64,000 bases of DNA from Girardinichthys multiradiatus (Eukaryota; Chordata; Actinopteri; Cyprinodontiformes; Goodeidae). The position numbers and the translations under genes are program-made. Under the pieces are notes generated by a model that saw nothing but the letters and a program-made list of their open reading frames with translations, had not been told where the DNA came from and made no database searches. Location of the stretch: positions 15,641,784 to 15,705,783 of the forward strand of contig NC_061794.1 of NCBI RefSeq assembly GCF_021462225.1, written 5' to 3'. Position 1 is the stretch's first letter; every line of letters starts with the position of its first letter. Below are positions 21,609 through 35,600 of the stretch, in pieces.

Positions 21609-24600
21609 CTGGGAAATAAAACAATGTCACGTTTTTTCCCACATATCATCATGCTGTGATATACAATGCCTTGCAGAAGTGAAAGCACCTTCACAACCTT
21701 ACCACATTGTCATGTTATAACCACAAACTACCATTTATTCTATTGGGATTTTATTGGATAGACCAACAGAGAAGGTACTAGATAATTGTGAGCTGGAATG
21801 AAAAGGATAATTGACTTAAATTTTTTTTTACAAATAAAAAAGGTATCTAGCAATACATTTGCTGCAATTACAGCTGCAAGGGGTATGTCTCTACCAGCTT
21901 TGCACATCTAGAAACTTAAACCTTTGCCCAATTTCCTTTGCAAATCACCTGAAGCTCAGCCAGATTTAATGTACAGCATCTTAACAGCAATTGTGTTCGT
22001 AAAGTTTCTCAATTTAATTTCATTGTAGCTTTGGCTGTATAATTAAGGTTGTTGTCCTGCTGGAAGGTGAACCTCTTCCCAACCCTCAAGGGAGTTTTTG
22101 CAGTTTTTAACGTGCTTTCTTCCAGCATTACACTCAACTCAGCTTCATTAATATTCTCATCAACTCTTACTAGCTCTGCTGTCCCTACAGAAGTAGAATC
22201 ATAATCAGTTTTATTGGCCAAGATTGTGTGCACAGACAAGGAATCTGACTTAGGTTTCAAGTGCTCACAGCATTTAAAGGATAAAAAGAACAGTATGAAC
22301 ATGTATGTTTGTACAATTTTTTATTGTGTTTTTATATAAAGCAAAAAAAAGGCAGTTGTGCAAATATGCTAATTGTGTAGCTGACTACTCAGGCTGTGAG
22401 GTGATCCTTGTGTTCATCAATAGCGTTCTTCTTCTCCATAAAGGCCACATTTGTGGGGTGCTTGATAAATAGTTCTTCCACCTGAGGTGTGGATTTCTTC
22501 CACTCCTTCAGAGTTGCCACTGGTCGTTGGACTGGTACTCTAAATACTTCTCTCGTCTGCTTGTCAGCTTAGGTTCTGGCCATGTTTTGGTAGCTTTGCA
22601 TTTGTACCATACTGTTAACTTTTTCGTTTTTATGAATATAGGAGTGTTTTACTACTTAACATCTTTATCTCTGACCCATCTGCTGTGTTCCTTGGTCTTT
22701 ATGATGCTGTTTGCTCACTAATGTTCTTTGACAAACCTCTGAGGCCTTCACAGAACAACATTTACTAATTACATAAGTTTTAAAGGTCAAACTAGATTTT
22801 ATTTAGTGTATCCGATTAAAGGAGGATTAATATGTATGCATACCACATTCAGATTTAAAGTACAAATATCATAGATTGAAGTTTGTGGTTGTAACATGAT
22901 AACATGCAGAAAGGTTCAAGATATGTGAAAACTTTAGTAAAACACTAGAAACTACCATTTAATTTAAATGAACAAACCAAGAGTAATCCATCTGAGCTCA
23001 ATATAAAGTGATCACCTCCATTCCTGGTCCTGCAGCCAGGCTGATGCTTATTGCTTCCTTCCCTCCTCCCATGATGCTGATCATCTCTTCCCCGGCTGTC
23101 TGCCTCATAAACCTCTTATTAACAATCCTGGTCACGCTGTCGTTGCTCCCGCTCAGTCCAGCCAATGCAGTAGCCCCCCCAACTGTGGGTTCATCTACGC
23201 TGCTAAAACCACTCAGGACACCCACACCTCCAAGGACGCCAAGGGAGTCTTTTTGCACTCTCTCTGCAGACATGGGGACTCCACCTGGTCCGCGGCTGCT
23301 GCAGACATTCCTGATGAACTCCTGCACCAACCCTCCATACCGCTGAGAGGTGGAGTCAGATCCGCAAACCACAGCACTGGAGGGTTTTCCTGCAGCAGGA
23401 GGCTGACGAGCTGGGCTGGCAGTCTGGCTCGATCCTAAAGCAGTGCAGGGGTCACAGGTTTGGATTATTACCGACAGGATTTACTGAATTTATTTGGGGT
23501 TAGAAATATCACAAATCTAGAAGAAATTTGGGCTTTTCATGAGAATAACTTTTTCTTTTGCATCTGTTGTGGCGATCTGCTTTGAGGTGCGGTAGTGAGT
23601 GTGCTGCTCTGTGGTGCACTTCAGCAGGTGATCTGCGTTAATCAGCAGCAGTGAACTCAAACAATACAAATGGTACACCAGTCATTTGGCAGAGTTGCAA
23701 TTGGGCTGTTGACAGCAAAAGCAATCGCAAATGGAGCACTTCACAAGCAAAGTAACCAAATTCATGGGAAAACCGACTTAGAAAAAAAGGCTACCGGTAA
23801 GCTCATCTTTATGGAACACTGTTGAGGATTTAATCTGGTTTGGTAATATTTTAAAAAAAGAACTGTACTGTTTGCTGTAGAATTTATTTTGAATTAAGTT
23901 GATGAAACGTAAAGATAATATTAGGTAAAATACAGCATTTTTTGCTTTACTCGAATTATATCTAAAATTTAAAGCATAAGAGTCTGATGATTTAAGTTAG
24001 AGAAATGCAAAAAAAACTGGTTCAAAATAATGTTTTTTATTTATTATTGTTTAGCTTTTTCACCTTTCCTCTATTTCCTAACCTTCCTGAAAATTGTTTG
24101 AAATAAAACAAAAGAATGAGTAAAATCCTGAGTTTGTCAAGTTCTTCCTTTGTTAAGTATGGAAAACCGTCATGTTTTAAAGACACTTAACAGCATCAAA
24201 TATGGTATTACTTAACTTTTACAGCGAATTTAAAGATTAAAATGATAAAAAGAGAACACTCAGTTTCTTAACATTTCCTCATCAGCTTCGTCAGTCAACC
24301 AGCTGGATCTCACCTATTTCACTCCTCCAAAGCGACTCTGTGCTTCCAGAGTGCTCCACCACGCTAAAAAGGCTGGAGAGGCCATCTGTGAGGCCGTTCA
24401 GGACGGGGCTGTCCCTCGTAGTGGTGGAGCGAGCCCAAGCAGAGCCGCCACTCCCACCGATGGGCCTCTGAGGTAGGCTCCACATGCTGCGGTCCCTGCT
24501 AGAGGAAGCCACGTCCAGTCTGGAAATGGAACCTGAAAACAGAAGAACATTCCTTCTTCTATATGATCCGAAACACTATCAGACTGGGTTTAGAGGGACT

Positions 24601-27600
24601 CAGAAGAACGGATCAATTTTACCAGAAGACACTCTTCGTTGTAGTTTAGGTGATCCATACTTGGGTGAACAGCATGGCCTCTCAATACGCCCGTGCACTT
24701 TATCCAGAGATGTAGAGATCTGTCGGGTTCGGGCAGACGCCAGTGAGGAGGTGGTTGTTGGTGACGGACGAGGGGACCAGGCTTTGGAGTGCAGCCCTGT
24801 GCCCCTGCTGCTGGGAAGGCTCTCTGTCTGAAGCCCGATGCTGATGCTCTGAGCTACAGTCTGGGTAGACTTGGTGCATACTCCAACGAGCTGGATGAAG
24901 GAATAGACATCATTTAAAATGATTAGTCCAATTAATTTATCTTTTTCCAATACAGCTGAGCTTGCAATAAGAAAATTGAGAACTTTCTGACTCAGTCAAA
25001 TAAATATTTACTGCAAAAAAAAACTAAATCATATTGAGAAAATTCAAAGGATTCTGAATGTGAAGTGATACCTGACTCCCAGGCTCCTTGCTGGATTTCC
25101 TCTCCAGAGAAGAAGAGCGAATAGCTTGGCGGACACAGTTAGTCATTTCCTTCATGTCATCACTTAGGTTGGCAGAAATGTCTCCGATCTCCAGGTCACG
25201 GAAGGGAGAACTGGATGTCATCCCGTCAGCCACCCTATTGGCCGCCCCACTGCTGACACTGCTGCTAAAGACACTCGGCATAGAAGAAGAAATGCTGCTG
25301 CTTCTGCTCTCCAGCAGCTCCCGGTGCTGCTTGGACAGCGAACTGAGCCACTGCTCATAAGAAGTAGCGAAAGATGAGGCAGGTTGTTGTTGCTGAGCAT
25401 TCAGTGAAGCTATGCCGCCACCTGTGTCCTTCTGTTTCAGAGAGGAGCTCCCAATGCCGGAGTGATCCGAATCGTTTGGCTCCTCGTATCTTCTCCGGTG
25501 CTCAGTACGCCTCACAGCAGGAGGGCTGTAGTAGATACGGATGCCGGTCCGGTCTGGAGCAGTGCAGCTCCTCTGCACATAATCCAGATCCATTTGAGAG
25601 GCAGTGAAGCTACTGGAGGAGCCGCTTGGACCATCCCAGGTTTTACAAGTATCAACGATCTCAGGGGTCTATACCAGGAGACACGCATGCATTTAATAAA
25701 TATTCTGACTCGATAAGATCAAAGTGGAGAGAAAAATAGAAAGGGAAGGCTTAACAAAGTTTAAAACTTTTCAAGCAGTAAATGTATAAAAACCTAAATT
25801 CCAAACCTCATTGGTTAGGTTGCTCCAGTTCTTCACGGTTATATCACCGTACTCGGCCTGAGTAAAAAGCGGCAATGAACCAAGCTGCGCTTTGTCCTTC
25901 TCACAAGTAGATTTGTTAACCTCTGAGTCCTCCAACGTAGATTTTACCCTATTCAGAGACAAATTGAGAGAGAGAAGTTGTCACAATTACACATTTACGG
26001 TGCTCTGCCAAAGTATTAATTATTCTGCATTTTGAGAAAAAACAACCACATACTCCAATTCTAAATTCTAATTGAATTTAATGTAACAGACCAACACAAA
26101 ATGCTCCATATTTGATAAAATTGATTAACATTTTTTACATGTGGGGTAAAAAATAAAAAAACACAAATGATCTCAAAAGTCTTCTATTCAGCCCCCATGA
26201 GTTCATACTTTATAGAAGCACATTTTGTTTCTTTGGGTAATGTCTCTACCAACAACATGTCAAAGCTATTTTTTTCCCATTTGTATTGCAAAAATTGCTC
26301 AAAAATAAATCGGGTTGGATGGGGAGCATCCGTGAACATTACATTTCAAGTCTTGCCACATATTTTCATTTGGATTTAGGTGTGGACTTTGACTAGGCCA
26401 TTCTAACACATGAAAATGCTTGGATCTGAACCATTAAATTGCAGTTCTGGCTGCATGTTTAGCATCATTAACCTGCTAGAAGGTGACCTCTGACCTAGTC
26501 TCCAACCTTTTGCAGCCTATAACATGTTTTCTTCCAGGATTATCTTATATTTAGCTCCATCTACCTTCACATCAAGTCTATCCAGTTTCCTAGTCCCTGC
26601 AGGGTGGGTGATGTGAATTTATTTTTTCCCCAAACATAGTGTTTTGCAAGTCGGCCAAAAAAGGTTTAATTTAATCTAACCAGATTACTTATTGACCATG
26701 TTTGCCATGCCTCCTACATGGCTTGTGGCAAACTGCAAACAGGACCTCTTCTGGGTTTATGTCAACAAGGGTCTTATTTTTGCCACTCTTTCTTGAATGC
26801 CAGATTTGTTGGACTACACAACTTTCCTTCTGACAGATTCTCATACTTGAGCTGCAGATTTATGCAGCTCCTCCATTTTTGGGTTGCATTTTATATAGGC
26901 ATCGAAGTAAAGGGGGTGAATAATAAATGCACCTAAAGTCCCTAATAAAATACAGTACACAGAAATTTGTGGTTGGAATTTGAAAAAAGGGAAAGGTTCA
27001 AGGGATACAAATATCTTTGTGAAGCACCACACACTTTCATTCATTTAAAGCACAAATGATGAAATGGCAATAAGAAATTCTATAAGTGTGAGTTAAAGCA
27101 AACAGGATTGTATTCCAGTGTCACCTCTGTGATGCTGATCCATTTAGAGCCGTGTCCAGTGTGGATTCAGCACCTTGAGACTTCGACTGTAAGGGAAAAG
27201 AAAACTGCCGATTTAGAAGGAAATTATTTGCTCTGGTCTATGCAACTAATCAACATTTAAACGATCTCTGTAACATGTCTGCACACCATCACACCCGAAA
27301 CATTTTGTTTTGGGTGTAAAGTTGTCCACAGCCACCACCTCAGGAGAGTTTAGAAGGGAATATTTTGCCTGCTACAATCAGTCTGTGGCAGACTGAGGTT
27401 AAACACACACACTGAGGGTGATGCTGAGTCAGTGGGTTTAACACTCGAGGTAAGATCTAAAGCTGAGAAGCAATTTCCCCTCGACACGGACAGAAAGGAG
27501 GAAGAGGAGTGGAAGAAAAGGAAAGGACATCTGCAGATGTAGTGCCTAGCTGCACTGACAACATTTACAATCTCTGCAGCACTGTGCACCTGAGTCCACA

Positions 27601-30600
27601 CTATCTGAATGAACAGAATACCGAACAGATAGTATGCATGCTTTGTTTGCCAAGGTGAGTATTTATGGGTATTGTTTTATAAAACAATTAGCAAGAAAAT
27701 CGGACATTAAATGTATAATATTTGTAGCAATGTATAGCCCTGCCTGTGTTTAAGTGTAAGAAAGCCACAATTACACTGAGTTGCCTGTTGGGGGCACTAC
27801 AACTAAATGTCAAAAAGCTTTAACGGGTACAAAAAACGAAATACAACTAGAGTTAATATTTGTGGGTGGCACAGTATGATAATGCTGCTTTCATAGTGGT
27901 TGTATTTTATTAAATGACAAGCCTAATCTCTTCCCAATGTTTCTCTACAGGGCTGGAATGAGACAGGATCACACAGCAAAGAGGAAGGAAGGAAGATGAC
28001 GGAGACAGATGAGGAAATGGAAAAAGCGAATGACTGGACCAGAAACGGGGCGAGAGAAGGGGAGTTCTCTACAAACGGAGATCTTTAAAGATGACCGAAT
28101 GGCCCTAAATGCACCTCCGGGGTTTAGGTTTTGCCTGTAGGAAATCCCTTTGACCTTACAACCTACAGAAGGTCGCAGCACGCTGTCAACCATCCCAGAC
28201 ATGTTGCAGCAGCTCGGGATTGTAGGAGCAGGTGTCTAATCAGCAGATATGAGTGACCATGTTTTTTGGTGAGCTCAGCTTTTAAAGTACAGTCAGCCAA
28301 TTACTCACATCATGGCATTAACATCTGTGCAGTTACTGTCTGTCTGCAAAAAGAGGTGAAGCCCAGAGGCAATCTGAAACCTGAAAACCCTCAGTAGTGT
28401 GTTCAGAGGTCTGAATCCTACATCTGTAACATTAACTACTGGAGTGTAGTTTTTGAAATGAGAAAAGCCATGCAACTGGAAGCCAGTTTATAGGGAAACA
28501 CATGCAATGTAAATAATAAATGAGAGACAATATTACACAAACATTTTTAGCAGAAAATAAATTCTGGAACCTGATGTATATCCTTCAGACTCTTTCAATC
28601 CAAGATGTTTCTAATAAACCTTGACAATTGTCATTCACATGGACCTACAACAACCCACCCATTGTACCTTCTCCTGCTGTGTGGTAGCCTCTCTCAGTCT
28701 CTGTTCCCACTGAGCTCTCTCCTGGCTGAACCTCTCCAGCAGTTCCAGTTTCTCTCTGCTCCAGTTCCTCTCTCCGATCTGAAGCTGATCCAATCAAAGG
28801 TTGGGCAAGCCAACAAAATGGGATTCAAAAACACCAGAATAAAAGGAAAAGAGATGGAGGTGACATAGGTGTATTCATTGAAATACAGCTGAGACTTTAG
28901 TGTGTTGTAAAGGTATTCATGCCAATAAATGTTTTTACATTTTCTCACGTTACAACTACAATCTTCATGATGCTGCCACCATGTTTCCCAGCAGGGTGTT
29001 TAGGTAATGCGCAGTGTCAGCCAAATACAGAGTTTTGCATTTCCTCCGACCAAAGAGCACAATAATAGCCATGCTTCCAACAGATGCTCCCACCTGAGCT
29101 GTGGACCTCTGCAGCTCCTCTAGAGTTACCATGGGACTCTGGACTGCTTTTCTGATTATTGCTCTCCATGTCTAGCCTGTGAGTTTAGGTGTCCACCTAC
29201 CAGCTGTTGTTATACTGAGATTAAATAACAATGCTCAAAGGAAATGGAAATTTTATTATCCCCAATGGGAATTTGATTTACAGCATGTCCACTTATCAAA
29301 CAGCACAATTATATAAAATTATTCACAAGGCAGCAGACACAGCTGAACTGTGTTTATTTATTAGGCGTCTTGGTGCTTGGTTGGATTAAATCTAAAGTAT
29401 TAAGGTAATGGGGTAAATACAAGCTGCAATTATCAGATCTTTTTTTTGGTTAAAAACCATTTTCTTTCAACTATTTGTGCTACTTTGTGTTGGTCTGTCA
29501 CATAAAATCCTCATAAAATATACTGAAATACATTGAATGTGAGAAATGTGAAAACGTTCAAGGTGTGTGAACACTTTAGGTAGCCACTATGCATCATTTA
29601 TATACCAGCTAATGGTGTTTTTACTATTTAAACCTCAATAGGCTTCAACACGTCTCTGCAAGTCCAGATCTAACAGCTAAAATAGTCCATTTTAATTCTG
29701 CATTTATTAAGTCTTTACAGTTTGCAACATCAGTGTCCAAAAAGTTGTAGGTTTTAATTTAGACTCAAGCTTAGACATTAATTTACCTGTTTGGTTAAGT
29801 CCATCACGGCTGCATATGACTCAGCGAGGAGGTGCTGGTGTTCCTCACGCTCCTTTTTAAGAGCCACCATCAGGTCGAGAAGGTCCGGGGTTTCAGGTGG
29901 GGACAGTGCTGCTGTTGTTTTGGCAAGTTTGGTCTCAAACTGGAAGTAAAAACCAGTAAGAATCCTCTTAGAAAAGGGAAAGGGATGTCTTTTTTTAATT
30001 GAAAGATGTAGCAAACATAATATCTAATAACAGAATGTCTAATCTCACACTCCATGGTTCAGTGTCTTCTACAAAAAAATAAGAAAACTACACACAGAAA
30101 TTAAGACTATTACAGTACAATATGCAAATGGTATATGAGATTATAAACTAATTTACATAAATAAATTAAAGGCAATGTAGGAATTTTAAGGTTACGTACA
30201 AAAAAGTACTGTAAATATTAAGAACAATTTTGACTGAAACAAATATATATTTAAATTTAGCAGCCATGTAGTTCTTCAAAACTACAAATTTGTCCCCATT
30301 AGTTTGACATAGTTATGATTATTTTTCTAATGGTGACCATTGTCTTTGGATTTCTAATCATTTTAATTGGAAATGGGTTATAATTGGCTTTACCTGGAAT
30401 AGACTTAAACCAAACTGAATAATTTTAGTTAAATCTTAAAACTGAGAAAATTTGAAAGAAAATGGGTGCACACATATTGTTATATTTAATACTATACCAA
30501 AAAAATAGCATATTTAAAGGCCAAATATCACAAATATTAACAAGAAATTCCTGAGTTGAGTTTGATGCTCACAAGGCACATTTTTTGTTGCAATTAAAGT

Positions 30601-32572
30601 TGGTTAGTTTAAAACCTTATAAATGCTTTATATTCTCAGTATATATTCTAACAGTTGAACTTGATTACAGTTTTTGGGTTGTGTTTATAATTGTATAAGC
30701 AAAAGTACCTGTGCAAATTGCATTAAAGAGACTTTAATAAAGTAATTTACAATGTTCTCGAGGAAGAGTAGTTAGTTGCTTTTAGCCATCAGACAATAAC
30801 TGAGAAATAAAAAATTGCTTAGTTATCCTTTCAGGTTAAAAAGTCTCATTCAAAATAAAGAAAACTCAGATACCAAAATCACTGGAATATCTTGTAATGA
30901 GTGTTAGCAGATAGTGACTTTCTATCCAACAGTTTGTGCTTGAGTTGAGTAAATATTGTGCAAAACACACCTTGTTAATAATTAGACATTATTAATGGTT
31001 GTCAGCGATCCATAAATGAATCATTTAACCGCCCCCATTCATAAAGGGAAGAGTCAGGATAGCGACATTAATGCAACCATCCCCCTTTAACCCCCGGTTG
31101 TTATCTCTCCTTTTTTAGGGTTTTCCTATCAATTGCCATTCTTCCCCTTTAACCCTGTTTTACTCTATCATGTCCCTGCAGATTTCTCACTCTATTTTGA
31201 GCCGCTTCACCCATTTTTTCGCCCTCGTTTCTGTCCTGCTGTTGCAGAACCTGTAGGTGGATCCCTTCAAATATTTATGAGCAGTTTGACATTTTCTCCT
31301 CAGAGCCTGTGTCTCACCGTGCACACGGCTGACAGTACCGACGCATCGACCTGACAACCGGGAAAACGCAAATGCCCACACACAGAAACCCAGACCTCCC
31401 AAACCCATCAATCCTCTCTGTGTGCCTCTGCCTGTCTGGCTCGGTGGCGTCTATATGTGGTACTAATGAAACTGTCAGGCAGCCAATCACAGTGAAACAC
31501 ACCCAGACTCAGCCCAAGTCCCGTCTCTTATGGCTTGCTCAGTATTTCTTATTAATGACGAACACAGCCTAATGAGCCCCACAACTCAATGTGGTTTACT
31601 GCAGAGGTGGTGAGAGAGAGATGCTAATTCACTGGATGACTGGGGTTTACTGATGTTTACTGGTGGAACAGAGATGTCTGGGTCAAAACTTGCCACTCCC
31701 AGTTTAACAGGTTTAACTATCTATTTATGGAGGTAAAAACATAAAAATAAGACCCACACAGGATACAAGAATAATCTTATCTCACAATAATCCTCACAGA
31801 AGGAAAAGTATTTTTAAAACAGAATCCTTCATTTAAAGAAATAAAAGGAGCCACATGTGGGAGTTCGGTAAAAAAAACAACCTAACAAAACTAGCATCTG
31901 AACTGGCGATTTTCCTACAACAAACACGAAGTAACCAAAAGGTCCTTCTATCTAATGCTTTCACATGCCTACAACTAACCACAAAGGGTTATTAGAAAAC
32001 ATTTAGAGTTGGTTTCTGGTTAAGCTGCATGTCTTTTATTACACATCAAACAAACAGCCCAGAATGGTGCAACAGCATTTGATTTTCAAATAAATACAGC
32101 AGATGTCATCCTCTCTACACGAGTCAAGTTAATGCAACAGATGTGATGAATGAGCAATAAGAGCTTCCAGCTGCTCGGCTTGTCATTACAGAGATGGCAG
32201 GTGTTTGTAACAACTCCACAGTCAGGGAGGATGACTGATTAACCTTTAATATACAATCCAATGCAACATCAGAGGGCGTCGCAGGCCTTCAAAGGTTGAT
32301 GAAAAGGCAAAGGAAAGCTGTATCTGTCCGGCATGCGTTTAAGTCTCCTGAGATCATTTGTACTTTCTCTGACTGTGCTTGTTTGTCAGGTTGAACAGTG
32401 AAGATAATTTCCTGTCCAACTGTTTGACAGGAAGGACAGTGTTTAAAATTGAATTGACTTGTTTGATGACGCAACAGCTGGAGGACCCGCTGTGAGTTGC
32501 CAGGAAGCCTTGGCACTGATGTGGTCGGCTGATTGTTGTATAGTTACATGCACGTGAACATGCGCATGCGCA

Positions 32573-32631
<59 letters not shown>

Positions 32632-35600
32632 CGTGGCAAATTGATGGCATACTTTACAGTTTGCATTGTTGGCAGAGGAGAGATTACTTCCAAATGTGGC
32701 GTTTGGGTAGAGTAACACCCACAAACAGACACATTTAAGTGGGACAGTTCACCCAGCAGGAAAAGCCAAGGGAGTTCAGGTCTGCACATATTAATAGTAC
32801 TGTGCAAAAGTCTTGAGTAATTCTTTGCTTCTTAACAGATTACTTTAGATTTTTGATTTTTTAAAGAGGTCTTCCCCATCAGCTATTAGCCCATTCTATA
32901 GGGCTGTCAAAGTCTTGTAAATGAGTACAATGATAAGAAAGGTAATTTAAAACCTTTACACGATACTGTAACTAGTACAATTTTCTGTAAAAACTTCAAA
33001 CACAATTGTTAAAATTTAATAATTATTTTAAAGACGTTGCTTTCAGGAAAAGGGAAAGCGTCTTATCTCTCTGAACCTCTGCCCTCATCTGTCTACCAGA
33101 AGACGAATGATCTTGTACCCAAGGATGAGGACTGAATCGTTCACATCAGGGCAATGATTAATGATGACTGATGGTGTTTGTCTGTATCTCCGTGAGCATT
33201 ATTGGGTTTGTGTGCTGAAAGGACCAAGATAATGCAGTGAAAATCCTTCATCGTGGGAACACCTAACCACATCCATGGATATTAAGTGCTTTTTTCCCTC
33301 CCATCAGAGCTCAGTGAACTATGTTTAATGTCCAATGTAATAAGTGGTTTTCTATGTGTTGTATCATGGCAGGCCAATGTAGATGTATGCATTTAACAGG
33401 TAAATGATGTCCTGTGGACTTTCAAAGCACTTTGTAACATTAGATCATTTTAAGCTTTTTTGAAAAGCTTTTGCCATATGCATGGCACAATTTGCTAACT
33501 AAAACTGTGATGCAGGTGGTACCTTTTCTAAGTGACCCTTTCTGCTCAAAAGATGATATGCGATTAAGTTTTCCTTTGTTTTACAGCAACACTGTACAAA
33601 ACCCCATTCCACTCACCCCAGAGGAGAGATTCATACCATGTATGTATAAAATGTATATATAAAATAAGAGACAGGATCATATAATTAGGTTGGTTTTAAT
33701 TGGCCAAAATTACCAGTCCTCTCTGCCGGCTATAATTTATCTCTCATTCTTCTGCTGCTCAATTACACACAGGGTGTCTTCCATCCTAGAGGCTGTTAAT
33801 TAAAACTATTACAGCTTCTGAGACAGACAGAGAGACAAAAACAATCAAGAGGGGGAGGAAACATTAAAATCATGTCCCAAAGCCTGTAGAGGAGCTGGAA
33901 AAGCAGTGAAAGTATGAAAGGTTTTACAGACAAATAAACAGATGGAAACCTAGAGATTGATCCCCAAGGTCAACTTAAAATTTATATACAGGTCTATGTT
34001 TTAATTTGGGGAATTGGTAAAACTGGTTTAAGTACTTGAAGTAAAAAAAACATTTTTCTTTGTATATTTCTCCATCTTCTGTTACCCCCTTAATCTAAAA
34101 TACAGTTTTACTTCCTGGAAAAAAAAAGGAATATTCAGCCAAGCAGACAAAATGGTAGAGCTCGACTGTTTCATAGGAGACTACGCATACAGTAACCTTC
34201 CATCTTTTCTTACAAATCTACTTTGTTTATTGCCGTTTGATTCACTTTAGTTCTCTTGAATGGATGTTCTGGTCATCTGAACGTTGTGCTTCAGGAAGTC
34301 ATGTAAAATTCAAGTTGGTTGAATGTAATGAACTTTTTAGTCATCGTAGACATACAGTATCTGCAGCAGCTTTGTTACCTGTGTGATGAGGCTCTTTAGT
34401 TCAGTCCTCTCCACTTCCCATGACGCTTTGGCCTTTGCGAACTGCTGAGTGAGTTCCTGGGAGCCTTGTCTCTCTTGTCTCAACTCTGCACTCAGGTCCT
34501 GCAGAGCAACCTTTAGGTCTGCCAGAGTGCTGCTCACAGCGCTTGACTGCAGCAACACAAACACAAATCTAATGTTTAAAAACGCATGCATAAACATGCA
34601 GGTGCTAGTAGTTGAATACATGCCCATGGCAGTTTATCAAATGCATCTTTTTAGCTGTGTGTGCATGTGCCAGTCTGCTTGCCTTTATTGTCAGGCTGAG
34701 TGTCTGCTCGTCTGCAGAAGCTCTCTTATCTGCCTGGTTCGTGGGGCTTGGCAGGCTCTCCTCCTCCAATAGCAAATACAAATCCTTCAGGCTGTTCATC
34801 TAAAGAGCCAGTCAAAGTGTCAGCATCATCTGTATTACTCTTTTCTTTAGGTCTTCCACCAAAATCATTCACCAATCCAAAATATTTTTGTTAAAATAAT
34901 CCGATTTTAGGGTCTCAAATTCATGCTTCATGTTTTCTTTTTTTTAGGTTTTTTCTTTCTTAACCAAAAACAAAGCAATTACTTCTGGTCTATTGTGTAA
35001 ATCAATAACACGTAAATCTATAGTTCTTGTAAAAAGGAATAAAACTATCCACATACAACATGGACAAATTTAAATCGTTTCTAATGTTTCTTCTTTCCAT
35101 CCACTCATACCTCCAAAACATCTTTCCCCTCTGCGTCCTTCTTGCAGCCCAGCCTCCACTGCTTGAGGAAGCAGCGTAGTTTCAGACTGAGCAGCAACAG
35201 GGCCTGTTTCAGGTGCTGGGACTCCTGAACCAGCAGAGTCCTCTCCTGACTCCACAGCCTCTGTTGGAGCCGAGCCTGGAGGCCCAGGCTCTGAAGCTGG
35301 AAGTCCCGTCGGAGCAGGGCCTTTTGGTGCTCCTCCTGGAGCTAAGAGGGGGACATAAACAGTCAGAGAAGGTTCAAAGCTGATAAAATATGGTTGGATT
35401 ACTTCTAATGCAAGTTAATTTTTGAAATAGAGTGTTTAGAGTGTTGATTGGTTTCTTTGGCTTTTAAAGAGCCTTCCAAAATATTCATATATTCATATAT
35501 ATTTTTTTAACATTTTGTCACATTACAACCTCAAGTTTCGAAGTATTTTTTAATTTGTGATGGCAGTAGTTATCTTCTGTGGTGTAGTTAGTTGAGGCAA

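Larger units (their letters stand above)
29940..34378. other. Large soga1 intron (4.4 kb), mostly unannotated
   Basis: AT-rich intron. It contains a CA microsatellite at 32577-32630 and a MITE fragment at 32797. The rest shows no exon with splice sites and no recognisable element. Confidence 0.5.

Noticed and set aside
22998..23372. Single-exon gene ending MEVITLY
   Set aside because: This is the soga1 exon reading past its donor; the terminal exon at 21474-21608 fits the family better.
32354..32807. Cys/Val and His/Thr repeat ORFs
   Set aside because: Translation of the (CA)n microsatellite.
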